24,443 nt of DNA from CAYLNH01 sp964384625 (lineage in GTDB: Bacteria; Verrucomicrobiota; Lentisphaeria; JABSQK01), in contig CAYLNH010000093.1 of NCBI GenBank assembly GCA_964384625.1, positions 1-24,443 of the forward strand, given 5' to 3'. Below, piece after piece: positions 15,717 through 22,993 of this stretch. Within the stretch, counting starts at the first letter, position 1. Each line of letters begins with the position of its first letter. A model generated the notes under the pieces. The model was not told the origin of the DNA, did no database searches, and saw only the letters and a list, made by a program, of their open reading frames with translations. Made by a program: the position numbers and the translations under genes.

Positions 15717-15735
15717 CCCCCGGAACAGCCGGGGG
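15717..15735. terminator. GC-rich hairpin, possible terminator
   Basis: CCCCCGG (15717-15723) pairs with CCGGGGG (15729-15735) around the loop AACAG. On the plus strand GATCCTTT follows shortly after; on the minus strand no U-run follows. It could end transcription from either of the two convergent genes, but it is weak as an intrinsic terminator. Confidence 0.4.
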
Positions 15736-15886
15736 GATCCTTTCGCGCGAGATCAAGAGCATACAGTCGTAAGCCGGTCGCCGGCAAATGGACATAGTTC
15801 AAGAGCGGCGTCGACTGGAACTGCTTGCGATTGGGTGCAATGACGGCTTGCAGTGGAAGGCGGATGAATTATTCAAACTCGATCCG

Positions 15887-16818
15887 TTACTCCCGCAGAA
15901 TGTAGTCGTTGCCCTTATACCAGGCGTAGAAGGCGCCGCTGCCCTTGTGCCAGTAATCCCCGAAGAACTCGGAATTCGGTTGCTGCACCTGACCGATATA
16001 GCCAACGTGCCCGTCCAGATACAACGCATTCGTACCGCCCAGATGACGCGGCGTCACAAAGACTCCGTTATACTGCGACGCCAAGGCACGGTTGGCGTTG
16101 TAGACCGGATACGACGCATGCCCGGATACCGGTCGATGCCGTCGGACCAACGCGTCGTGTCGGCCGGATTCGAACCGATGCCTGCGGGATTAGAGCCGCC
16201 GGCGTCAATGACCAGAATGCGGGTATCATGACTCGCGAGTCGCCGGTAGTCCTTGCCTTTGTGGTCCGTGCCCAGCAGCGGGTCCCAACTGGGCAGCCCG
16301 CGCACGATCGAATTGTAGTCCTGCCAGCGGGCGCCGCTGCCGAAACCGGGGGACAGTTCGCGACTCGACGGGCAGTCCAGGATCGAGCCGCGGTGGTAGC
16401 GGTACTGGCCGGACGGTCCCCAGGCCTTGATCGGATGGCCGTTCGGCGCCGTGTGCCGGATGTTCTCTGTCCAAAACTTGTTGACCCCGACATAGCCCGC
16501 CTCGTCGGCGTCGCGTTTGAACTGGCCGTCGGTGTAGTACATGATGAACTCGTGCCAGCCCCAGACGTCGTTGTGCACCCCCAGCTTGGTCTTGATCGAA
16601 AACGGCGGCAGCAATTCGTCGTGGTCATCGGCAAACAGCATGAATACGGCGCCGATCTGCTTCTGATTGCCGGAGCACAACGCGGTCCGCGCCGTCTCCT
16701 TGGCGCGAGTCAAAGCCGGCAGCAGCATGGCGGCAATCACCGCGATGATCGCCACGACAACAAGCAGCTCTATCAGGGTGAACCTTCCATGTCTCACAGC
16801 CGTGCGCCTCCATCTCAT
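15887..16818 (-). pseudogene. Frameshifted pseudopilin-like H-X9-DG protein
   Basis: Starts at the ATG at 16818 (AGGTGA upstream) as MRWRRTAVRHGRFTLIELLVVVAII, a prepilin-type N-terminus with the cleavage site before F13 and E17 at +5. The frame runs through DCPSSRELSPGFGSG and ILVIDAGGS to DGIDRYPG, then turns to non-protein-like sequence and stops at 16054. The family's C-terminal block continues in the neighbouring frame (HASYPVYNANRALASQYNGVFVTPRHLGGTNALYLDGHVGY) to the TAA at 15887, including the exact H-X9-DG motif. The switch is at about 16118-16125 and fits a single missing base. There is no slippery heptamer, so this is a mutation or sequencing error rather than programmed frameshifting. 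Corrected, the product would be about 310 residues. Confidence 0.85.
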
Positions 16819-16834
16819 ACAGTCACCTGATGAA

Positions 16835-16862
16835 ATTATAGGCCGATTGGGGGCGGCTTCAA
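16835..16862 (-). promoter_or_regulatory. Promoter of the frameshifted pseudopilin gene
   Basis: On the minus strand TTGAAG (16862-16857) and a perfect TATAAT (16840-16835) are 16 bp apart. Transcription would start near 16828, about 10 nt before the ATG at 16818, leaving just enough space for AGGTGA. The gene still has an intact promoter despite its frameshift. No LacI-type palindrome is visible here. Confidence 0.6.
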
Positions 16863-16912
16863 GGGGCTTGGGATCGCGCTGGCCAATGGCCGATATTGCC
16901 GCCGCGCAGCGG

Positions 16913-17284
16913 CTACTCGCCGTACAGGATCAGCTTGCGGTAACTGAAGATCCCCAGGATGTCGAAGACCTCGAGGTCGGCGAAGTAGAACCGTTTCAGT
17001 CCCCGTTCCTTCGCGATATCGGCGATGGCGTTGGAGTTGAACTCGGCGTAGATGCCGGCGCCGGAGAACGGTTCCTTAATGTGGATGATGCGCTTCTTGC
17101 CGCCTTCGAATTCCGGTGACGGCGTGTTGTTCAGGTTCCGGGTGAAGGGCACGCGCATGTAGGTGAAGATCCGGCCCTCGGTGAAGTCACTCTCGACCTC
17201 GGAGTCGGGGCCGCCGAATGAACCGCAACCGGTCATTACAAGAAGGAGTGCCGCGATCATCAGCGCTGTTTTGCATTTAGCCAT
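16913..17284 (-). CDS. TRL-like family lipoprotein
   Basis: A 123-residue lipoprotein. The signal peptide MAKCKTALMIAALLLVMTGC ends in a lipobox with lipidated C20. The body (GIYAEFNSNAIADIAKERGLKRFYFADLEVFDILGIFSYRKLILYGE) resembles the TRL-like family: a small conserved domain ending in a G-x-(Y/F)-S-x-x-x-(I/L)-x-YG strand. The function of that family is not known to me. GGAG lies 9 nt before the ATG at 17284. It follows the other TRL-like gene by 38 bp on the same strand, so the pair is likely one operon and a diverged duplication. Ser at +3 after C20, with no Asp at +2, favours the outer membrane under the E. coli rule, which may not hold here. Confidence 0.7.
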   Translation of the reverse strand: MAKCKTALMIAALLLVMTGCGSFGGPDSEVESDFTEGRIFTYMRVPFTRNLNNTPSPEFEGGKKRIIHIKEPFSGAGIYAEFNSNAIADIAKERGLKRFYFADLEVFDILGIFSYRKLILYGE

Positions 17285-17322
17285 GAAACGCAGCTCCGAG
17301 CGTGTAGTACAGCCTCAGACAG

Positions 17323-17619
17323 TCAGTCACCGTAAACAATCACGGTCCGTTTCAGATAGAGGCCGAAGAAGAGTTGGAAGATTTCCTGATCCGCGTGCTT
17401 CATCACTTTGATGTCGCCGTCCCGGGCGGCAGCGGCATAGCTGCCGTCGCCCCAGGATACGAGCCAGAACACACTGTAGTTGCTCGATCGCCCGATTTTT
17501 GTGCCGAGCTCGGTCTGATCCAGGTCGCCGTCAAACGGGGTCCGAATATTGACGTAGGCGCAGCCGGAGCAAACCAGGAGCATCAGTCCCGCGATCGCAC
17601 CAATGATTTTGTTTTTCAT
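17323..17619 (-). CDS. TRL-like family lipoprotein
   Basis: A 98-residue lipoprotein, signal MKNKIIGAIAGLMLLVCSGC with lipidated C20. The mature part follows the TRL-like pattern well: ELGTKIGRSSNYSVFWLVSWGDGSYAAAARDGDIKVMKHADQEI, then GLYLKRTVIVYGD. The GDGSYAAAARDGDI block and the final TVIVYG strand are the most typical parts. The ATG at 17619 was chosen because the signal peptide begins there and AAAGGG lies about 10 nt upstream; the longer frame has no signal character. It is the first gene of a two-gene lipoprotein unit. The function is unknown; envelope location is the only firm inference. Confidence 0.75.
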   Translation of the reverse strand: MKNKIIGAIAGLMLLVCSGCAYVNIRTPFDGDLDQTELGTKIGRSSNYSVFWLVSWGDGSYAAAARDGDIKVMKHADQEIFQLFFGLYLKRTVIVYGD

Positions 17620-17961
17620 GCGGCATCGGCCCTTTCTGTACTGGTTGAAAGAGCTCATACAGTAATAGCCGCCGTGCTGAATAAAAGCACAGACGGGAAG
17701 AACCGCAGAAACCGCGGAGATTGGTCTCAACCGCACCGTCCTCAGGCCCAACGGGCCGGCGGCGGAAATCGAAGCCAGGCATCGTCAGCTCCTCGTCCCT
17801 GACCGCCGAGCAACCGGCGTCAGCCGGATTTACACCCCGCCAAGTTCAACGACAGTTCCGCCCTGAACAGGAAGCAACCGGCAAGCTGCGGCTGGACTGG
17901 AGGAATGGCAGGAAAGCTGCTCTACTCGTTCGGGTAACACAACAGGAAGGCACGACCGGTT
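17620..17961. other. Divergent intergenic region between TRL-like and LpxR-like genes
   Basis: No gene is supported. Promoters for both flanking genes should lie here, but I find no clear -35/-10 pair. A small stem (GTGCT 17674-17678 with AGCAC 17686-17690, 7-nt loop) and a short direct repeat of AACCGC near 17701-17716 are present. AGGAAGG at 17944-17950 serves the downstream LpxR-like gene. Confidence 0.4.
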
Positions 17962-18924
17962 TTGAGCAAAGCAAACATAGTTGCAGCGGTGATGGTCCTG
18001 ATTCAGCTCGCGGCCGGAATCGGTCTCACCGACGAAGGCGAAGATCGTTTGGACGACCAGCTTTCCATCGTTTTCGAGAATGACGTCTTTGCCGGTACAG
18101 ACGGCGGCTACACCAATGGGATCATCCTCAGTTACGCCCGTGCCTGGCGACGGCTTCCATCGGAACCGGAAACGCAATGGCAGTTTTCGCTGGGCCAGGT
18201 GATGCAGACGCCGGAAGACATCGAGAATCCGATGTTGCAGCCGGAAAGCCAGCCTTACGCCGGCCTGTTGTTCTTCTCCATCGGCCGCTCCTATCGCTGG
18301 CAACGGAATGCAATCCACACATTCTCGCTCCTGGGAGGTGTCGTCGGGCCGGCATCGCAAGCGGATCACACGCAGATCGCGGTCCACGAAACCTTCAGCG
18401 TCAATAAACCCGAAGGCTGGCAGCATCAACTGCAGAATGAACCGGTCTTAAACCTCGCCTATGAATATCGCCGGACCGTAGCGCCGCGGCTGGGTAATTT
18501 GCCGCACATCTGGGATATTACCGGGTATACCGGCATACACGCCGGCAATCTTGTCAGTGCAGCGAAGCTCGGCTTTGTCAGCCGGCTGGGCATCAATCTG
18601 CCGCCGCATCCGGCAGTTTCGCTCTACCGGGGCGGCATCGGCTCCGTCCCCCAGGTCGGCACCAACAACAGTCTGCATTGTTTTTACCTGCTGATCGGCA
18701 TTGAGGGCTACTACGTCGTCAACTACCTGCTTTTGGAAGGGAACACCTGGGAAGACAGCCACGGCGTCGATCTTGAGCACGCCCAAGGCGCTGCCTTTGC
18801 CGGGATAGCCTATTCCTGGAATGGCCTGCATCTCCGCTTTGTGATGATGCGCGGCAGCGATCAATTCGAAACCCAGAAAGAAAGCTCCCGCTACGGCTCG
18901 CTTACTCTGGCTTGGTCGTTCTGA
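17962..18924 (+). CDS. LpxR-like lipid A deacylase family protein
   Basis: A 320-residue outer membrane beta-barrel of the LpxR family, which removes the 3'-acyloxyacyl chain from lipid A. Key motifs match: FENDVFAGTDGGYTNGI (38-54, with N40, D41 and T51 at active-site positions), GQVMQTPEDI, SQPYAGLLFFSIG, GPASQADHTQIAVHE with candidate catalytic H142, and GWQHQLQNEP. The final SLTLAWSF ends in an aromatic residue, as outer membrane barrels do. A signal peptide (ANIVAAVMVLIQLAAG) precedes. The start is a TTG at 17962, with AGGAAGG 11 nt upstream; the first in-frame ATG (17992) would destroy the signal. It implies LPS in this organism. It stands alone on the plus strand. Confidence 0.82.
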   Translation: MSKANIVAAVMVLIQLAAGIGLTDEGEDRLDDQLSIVFENDVFAGTDGGYTNGIILSYARAWRRLPSEPETQWQFSLGQVMQTPEDIENPMLQPESQPYAGLLFFSIGRSYRWQRNAIHTFSLLGGVVGPASQADHTQIAVHETFSVNKPEGWQHQLQNEPVLNLAYEYRRTVAPRLGNLPHIWDITGYTGIHAGNLVSAAKLGFVSRLGINLPPHPAVSLYRGGIGSVPQVGTNNSLHCFYLLIGIEGYYVVNYLLLEGNTWEDSHGVDLEHAQGAAFAGIAYSWNGLHLRFVMMRGSDQFETQKESSRYGSLTLAWSF

Positions 18925-19080
18925 ACACAAACCGGCTTGCGCCTCGCCCCGTGGACAACCGGATCACTGCTGCCGGCAGCGTTTCGCGCCGCGTTCAGGA
19001 TGCGCGGCCAATCGTCCCTCTCACGCCCATCCCATTCTTACCCAGGCCTGAAACTGTCCCCTCCCGCAGCTGCCCGTTGA

Positions 19081-19521
19081 TCAGTCCCGGGCGTAAGCCA
19101 GCACGTGCTTCACCTTCTCGGTCAGGGCGGTCGGGCCGAAGGGCTTGTTGATAGTCTCGATGTGCTCGGCGGCAAAATCCAGCGTCGGCGTTTTCGTACT
19201 TTCCAGATAGCCGAAAATCAACAGGGCACGGCACCCGGGGTTGTCCGCGATCAGGCTGCGGATCAACTGGCAGTCGCGACTCTTGGCGGCGGCCAGATCG
19301 GCAATCACCAGATCAATGGAGCCGGTGTGCCATTCGCTGTGCGCCGTCGCATCCTCAGCATTCGTTGCCTCGTACACCAGGTGCCCCTCCTTGCCCAGAC
19401 AGCGCACCATCAACCGGCGAAAAATCGCGTCGGGTTCCACCAGCAGGATCGTCGTGCGCGCACCATCGGATTCCTCCGTCTGGCCGGGCAGGTGATCCGT
19501 GACATTCTTTGGCAGGGCCAT
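19081..19521 (-). CDS. Stand-alone response-regulator receiver domain, degenerate
   Basis: A 146-residue protein that is essentially one receiver domain (about residues 24-143) after a short polar tail. The candidate phosphoacceptor is D75 in DLVIADLA, and K126 in NKPF is conserved. The N-terminal acidic cluster reads E29-P30-D31 instead of DD, and the conserved Ser/Thr is replaced by Phe103 (LLIFGY instead of LLxSGY). The switch may thus be altered, or phosphorylation lost. No output domain and no histidine kinase lie nearby, so it is an orphan, CheY-like protein acting by protein contact. AGGAGGG lies 9 nt before the ATG at 19521. Confidence 0.8.
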   Translation of the reverse strand: MALPKNVTDHLPGQTEESDGARTTILLVEPDAIFRRLMVRCLGKEGHLVYEATNAEDATAHSEWHTGSIDLVIADLAAAKSRDCQLIRSLIADNPGCRALLIFGYLESTKTPTLDFAAEHIETINKPFGPTALTEKVKHVLAYARD

Positions 19522-19827
19522 AATAGCGCCCTCCTGAATTCACCAGGTTTGTGTCATGAATATTTCTTCTTGCCGCCCACAGGATACGTGCAGGAGATCT
19601 CGGTTTGCCACCTCAAGCCATATTCCCACAGATGCTCTCTATAAATAAATATTAAGCTGTAACCGGCTTTTGTCCAGCCTGTTCCAGGCATTTCTCCGTG
19701 TTCCTGCGGATCTCGGCTTGCACGCCCGACGCTCCCTGGTACTGTGAGGTCTCCTGATCAACCTGAACTTTCGGGGCTTGGGGCCCAACGGGTGGCGCCT
19801 CGGGTCGTGAACAACATCGGTGGACTC
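19522..19827. other. Divergent intergenic region with AT-rich core
   Basis: No gene. An AT-rich block (19638-19656, TATAAATAAATATTAAG) stands out from the GC-rich surroundings and probably carries promoter elements. For the receiver gene, minus-strand TGGACA (19676-19671) with AATATT (19653-19648) at 17 bp is the best pair, but it would leave a leader of over 110 nt. No clear pair is visible for the TPR gene. Confidence 0.35.
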
Positions 19828-21762
19828 ATGCGAACTCATTTTCTGTGTCTCTCTATCTGGGGCTGCTGCCTGGTCGGCGGCGCCGTTATGGACCTTGTTG
19901 CGGACGACGAGGTGGCCGCGGCGGCCGCCCTGCTGCAGGCGAAAAAGACGAAGCGCAAAGGGATACTCAAACTCGCGCGGTTGACGCGCTCGCGGGACCC
20001 GGTTGTTGCGGTCCGCGCCCTGGTCGCACTCGGGCCGGCGTGCAGCGGACACGATCAACGCAAACTGGCGGCCCGCCTTGAGCCGTACGCGGCGCCGACG
20101 GCCGCCAACCTGGCCTATCCCCGGATCGAGGGGTTTGCTGAAAACGCCCGTCATCAGGCCCGCACCGGCCAGCTCACGGCCGCCATTCATCTCCTCAACA
20201 AAGCGGTCGACGAATGTCCCGCCGGCCTGCCCGGGGTCGTTGCCAAGGAGGGCCTTGGCGACTGCGTCCGCATTCCCGGGGAGAACCGCAAGGCACTGCT
20301 GTACTACCGCGACGCCCTGGGCGACGGCGAACGATTCTTCCGACGCCGGAAAATCTCGGCGAGTGACAATGAACGCGAACCGAAAAAACCGAACCACGAC
20401 CACTGGCTGCGGATCCGGGCGCGCTTGCGGCGGAAGATTGCCGCCATCGAACGCGAACTGCGGATCGCCAGATACGGCATCGACTACGTGCTCTACGAGG
20501 AAGCCCGAACCGCCCACCTGGCCGGCAAATACGAAACCGCCGTCAGTTGCTACGACATCCTTGACCGCCGTTGCGGCAAGTCCGTCTACGCCGAAGCCGG
20601 CCGCTTCCATCGCTGCCTGGCGCAGGGCCGGATGCGGGCGTTGATTCAGGCAACCGGCGCCTCCCGGATTATCACCGGCGAATGCCGGGTCAAAGATACC
20701 GTGAAGGCCCTCCGCGCCTTCGTTCGAGCCAACCCGAACGGGCTCTATCGCGGCGAAGCCCTGTTGGAACTGGCCCGGCTCGAACTGACCGGCAATTGGC
20801 ACCTGGACAAGGCCGCGGAGTACTACGAGAAGTGCATCAAATGGTGCCGCATGGTCCGGCGCCATGACCGCGCCCTCGAGCTCTTTGCCGTACCCGCGAA
20901 GAGCCGGACCATCAGCAAGCCGCCCATTGACAACCAGCAACGCCCCTACGGCGTCATCATCGAATCCGTGCCGCTGCGCGCCGGCAAACTGACCAATCGC
21001 CAGACCGCCGACTGGTACCTGAACGAAATCGAAAAACAGGCGCGGTACGGCGTTGTCTTCACGCTGTTCACGGAAGGGAAATGGGACGAGGCCAAGGAGG
21101 TCCTGGCCCCGGTGCTCGACCTCGACCCGCACCTGCGCTGGGCCGAAACCGAGGAGTGCGCCAGCACCTATCTGCGCCTGCAGCTCTGCATCCGTTACCG
21201 CAAGATCGTCCTCGATGACCACGAACTCAAAGGCCTGCCGACAGCCTGCCGCCGGCGTGTCCAGTACGCCGAGTTCATCTACCTGCAGCGCCGCTTCGAG
21301 GAAGCCGTCCTGCTCATGCATAACCTGCTGGCCGACGCCACCCGCGAACGACGCAAGTCCCTCGCGGCCGTCGCGCTCTACGAACTTGCCGGGTTCTATC
21401 TGCCGACCGACGAAGATCACAAGTCCGAGGTCTATCTGCGCCGGCTCATCAAGCAACACCCCAAAGCCGCCGTTGCCGCCCGGGCTCATTTCTCTCTGGG
21501 CCTGATCCTCGCGGCCAAGAGCACGGATTTCGCCATCCATCGCGAAGCCCTGCGCTGCCATCAACAGGCGCGCAAGCTGTATCCCAACTCCTATCTGTCT
21601 AAAGCCGCCGAACGCCGTATTCTCCTCGAGCTGACCTTTCTCGAGCGCGAACAGGAAGCCCTGAAACTGGCCGCCGATCTCGACCCCGAAGCCCGCCAGG
21701 CGGCCGAGAAAGAGATCCGGGAATTCGCCGCCAGCCTCCGTGAGCTCCGCGCCCTGAAATGA
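19828..21762 (+). CDS. Exported tetratricopeptide-repeat-type protein
   Basis: A 644-residue protein with a Sec-type signal (MRTHFLCLSIWGCCLVGGAV) and an all-helical body. TPR-like units are visible, for example QARTGQLTAAIHLLNKAVDECP, HLAGKYETAVSCYDILDRRCGKS, YLQRRFEEAVLLMHNLLADAT, HKSEVYLRRLIKQHPKAAVAARAHFSLGLIL and EALRCHQQARKLYPNS. The first 70 residues after the signal (KTKRKGILKLARLTRSRDPVVAVRALVAL) look HEAT-like. TPR proteins are scaffolds, so no enzymatic role is proposed; periplasmic location follows from the signal. I used the ATG at 19828 because it begins the signal peptide; its ribosome binding site is weak. The antisense frame is open even longer, an effect of high GC. Confidence 0.8.
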   Translation: MRTHFLCLSIWGCCLVGGAVMDLVADDEVAAAAALLQAKKTKRKGILKLARLTRSRDPVVAVRALVALGPACSGHDQRKLAARLEPYAAPTAANLAYPRIEGFAENARHQARTGQLTAAIHLLNKAVDECPAGLPGVVAKEGLGDCVRIPGENRKALLYYRDALGDGERFFRRRKISASDNEREPKKPNHDHWLRIRARLRRKIAAIERELRIARYGIDYVLYEEARTAHLAGKYETAVSCYDILDRRCGKSVYAEAGRFHRCLAQGRMRALIQATGASRIITGECRVKDTVKALRAFVRANPNGLYRGEALLELARLELTGNWHLDKAAEYYEKCIKWCRMVRRHDRALELFAVPAKSRTISKPPIDNQQRPYGVIIESVPLRAGKLTNRQTADWYLNEIEKQARYGVVFTLFTEGKWDEAKEVLAPVLDLDPHLRWAETEECASTYLRLQLCIRYRKIVLDDHELKGLPTACRRRVQYAEFIYLQRRFEEAVLLMHNLLADATRERRKSLAAVALYELAGFYLPTDEDHKSEVYLRRLIKQHPKAAVAARAHFSLGLILAAKSTDFAIHREALRCHQQARKLYPNSYLSKAAERRILLELTFLEREQEALKLAADLDPEARQAAEKEIREFAASLRELRALK

Positions 21763-21804
21763 CTGCCGCCGACGCGGCACCCCCCCGGCGATCGCGTCGC
21801 GATA

Positions 21805-21823
21805 CAGCCCTCTGACCGGGCTG
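21805..21823. other. Hairpin between convergent TPR and zinc-ribbon genes
   Basis: CAGCCC (21805-21810) pairs with GGGCTG (21818-21823) around a 7-nt loop, in the 172-bp gap between two convergent genes. It may serve as a bidirectional terminator but lacks a U-run on both strands. Confidence 0.35.
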
Positions 21824-21934
21824 CCGGCCCCAAGTCGCCGTCGGTTTCGACCGTCTGCACCTTGCCAATCGAATCCCGGTCCGGACCAATGAAGCTGCTG
21901 ATCAACTCGAACTGCGGGCAGCGGCCGTGCCTGC

Positions 21935-22774
21935 CTAGTGGAAGTTCTGATCGAGTTCGCGGACCTTGTGCAGCTTGAAGCCCTGAGACACCGGCGGGCC
22001 GTCGTATTTGTTGAAGAGCCAGGCAGTCAGCGAATCCCGACAACGCTGACAGAGGCAGTAGACGGCGTGGCGTTCGGACTTGGCCGTGCCCTGGACCGCG
22101 GCGCCGCCACCGCTCATCGACGATGCAATCACGGCGCCGGCAACGCCGAAAGCCATACCGGCGAACAACACGTTTTCGTCATGCGCCCCACCCCGTTCGA
22201 CTTTGTGCCAATGCACGTAATACGCCTTCAGTGCGTCCCCGCCGCGCAACGGCGCCGCACACAGATCACAGTTTGTCGCACACCGCGGTTCGAACGAGTG
22301 TTCGAGATCGGTCTGCGTCACTTCGTAACGCGTGAACGGCAGCCGCATCAGCATGAGATCGACGAAGTCCGGCGTCCGCACATCCGGCATGCCGGCGGCC
22401 ATCACTGCCGGGGCCACGTCACTGTGCGGCGCGCCCGCGAGCAGCAGCGAGTTCGCCGTGAGTTCGCATTCGCGCAGCGTATCCATGAACTGCTCACCTT
22501 CCTCGACCGTAAGCGTACCGCCGCAGAAACTGCAGGGAAACGAAGGCTTGCCGACGTACACCTCACGGATGACGCCCACGCGGAAGCAGTGATGGCAGGC
22601 CACCCGCGGCGCCAGCCCGAAGTCCTCCGAACTCAGCGTCCGGCCGTCATCCGCGTCCTCAATTTCGAAGACAAACTTCTCACCACAGGCCGGGCACTTG
22701 CGTTTGATCCCCAGGTAGCCGGAATCAATTTCGTACTCGTGACTGCAGTGCGTACACTTTGCGGGCAACAGCAT
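21935..22774 (-). CDS. Multi-zinc-ribbon protein with one hydrophobic segment, unknown function
   Basis: A 279-residue protein with repeated Cys pairs. C7-x2-C10 and C27-x2-C30 make a zinc ribbon of the type CTHC...CPACGEKF. C60-x2-C63 and C81-x2-C84 make a second. C165/C169/C172 and C240/C242/C245 could make a third site across the chain. A Gly/Ala-rich hydrophobic stretch (about 202-219, VLFAGMAFGVAGAVIASS) may cross or touch the membrane, although no signal peptide is present. I chose the ATG at 22774 because AGAGGAG lies upstream and the first ribbon begins right after it. I do not recognise a named family. Such ribbons usually serve structural or nucleic acid contacts. It is divergent from the GH30 gene. 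Confidence 0.72.
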   Translation of the reverse strand: MLLPAKCTHCSHEYEIDSGYLGIKRKCPACGEKFVFEIEDADDGRTLSSEDFGLAPRVACHHCFRVGVIREVYVGKPSFPCSFCGGTLTVEEGEQFMDTLRECELTANSLLLAGAPHSDVAPAVMAAGMPDVRTPDFVDLMLMRLPFTRYEVTQTDLEHSFEPRCATNCDLCAAPLRGGDALKAYYVHWHKVERGGAHDENVLFAGMAFGVAGAVIASSMSGGGAAVQGTAKSERHAVYCLCQRCRDSLTAWLFNKYDGPPVSQGFKLHKVRELDQNFH

Positions 22775-22955
22775 TTTCCACACTCCTCTTTTTCCCACTG
22801 GAAGTCTAGGAACCGCCGCGCCGCAATGCAAGGTGCTGTCCGGAGTAATGCGATCGCCACGGAAATATGGGCGGCAATGCGCCACGCATTCCATACCCGC
22901 CATTCAGCGACTCTCCGGGTTTTCTTCCACGTGTATTCCGCAAGTGGCGATGTAG

Positions 22956-22973
22956 ATTGTGCCCGCACACAAT
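22956..22973. promoter_or_regulatory. lac-operator-like palindrome before the GH30 gene
   Basis: ATTGTG (22956-22961) and CACAAT (22968-22973) flank a 6-nt centre with CG at its midpoint. The 20 bp at 22955-22974 match the symmetric E. coli lac operator at all but five positions by eye. The site is about 20 bp before the ATG, in the expected transcription-start zone, so a LacI-family repressor could control the gene. The regulator is probably encoded elsewhere, because the LacI in this window has different operators. Confidence 0.5.
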
Positions 22974-22993
22974 TGTCTCGAGAGGAGCAAACC

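Larger units (their letters stand above)
15480..15886. other. Convergent intergenic region with large hairpin structures
   Basis: No gene is supported in these 407 bp between two convergent genes. The short open frames are created by the inverted repeats and lack ribosome binding sites. The region holds the 61-nt hairpin and the shorter GC-rich hairpin listed separately, and nothing else I can name. Confidence 0.5.

Noticed and set aside
16100..16140. Programmed ribosomal frameshift in the second pseudopilin
   Set aside because: No slippery heptamer or downstream pseudoknot is visible, so a mutation or sequence error is simpler.
19639..21780. 713-codon open frame antisense to the TPR gene
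   Set aside because: It is open only because the GC-rich sense gene avoids stops in this frame. It has no ribosome binding site, domain or signal, while the sense strand has a signal peptide and TPR units.
21763..21934. Possible gene remnant on the minus strand after the zinc-ribbon gene (PQFELISSFIGPDRDSIGKV)
   Set aside because: A short protein-like run without start, domain or continuation; too little to call a pseudogene.
21938..22993. 352-residue N-terminal extension of the GH30 frame
   Set aside because: It runs antisense through the zinc-ribbon gene. The GH30 domain starts after the ATG at 22994, which has its own GAGGAG.
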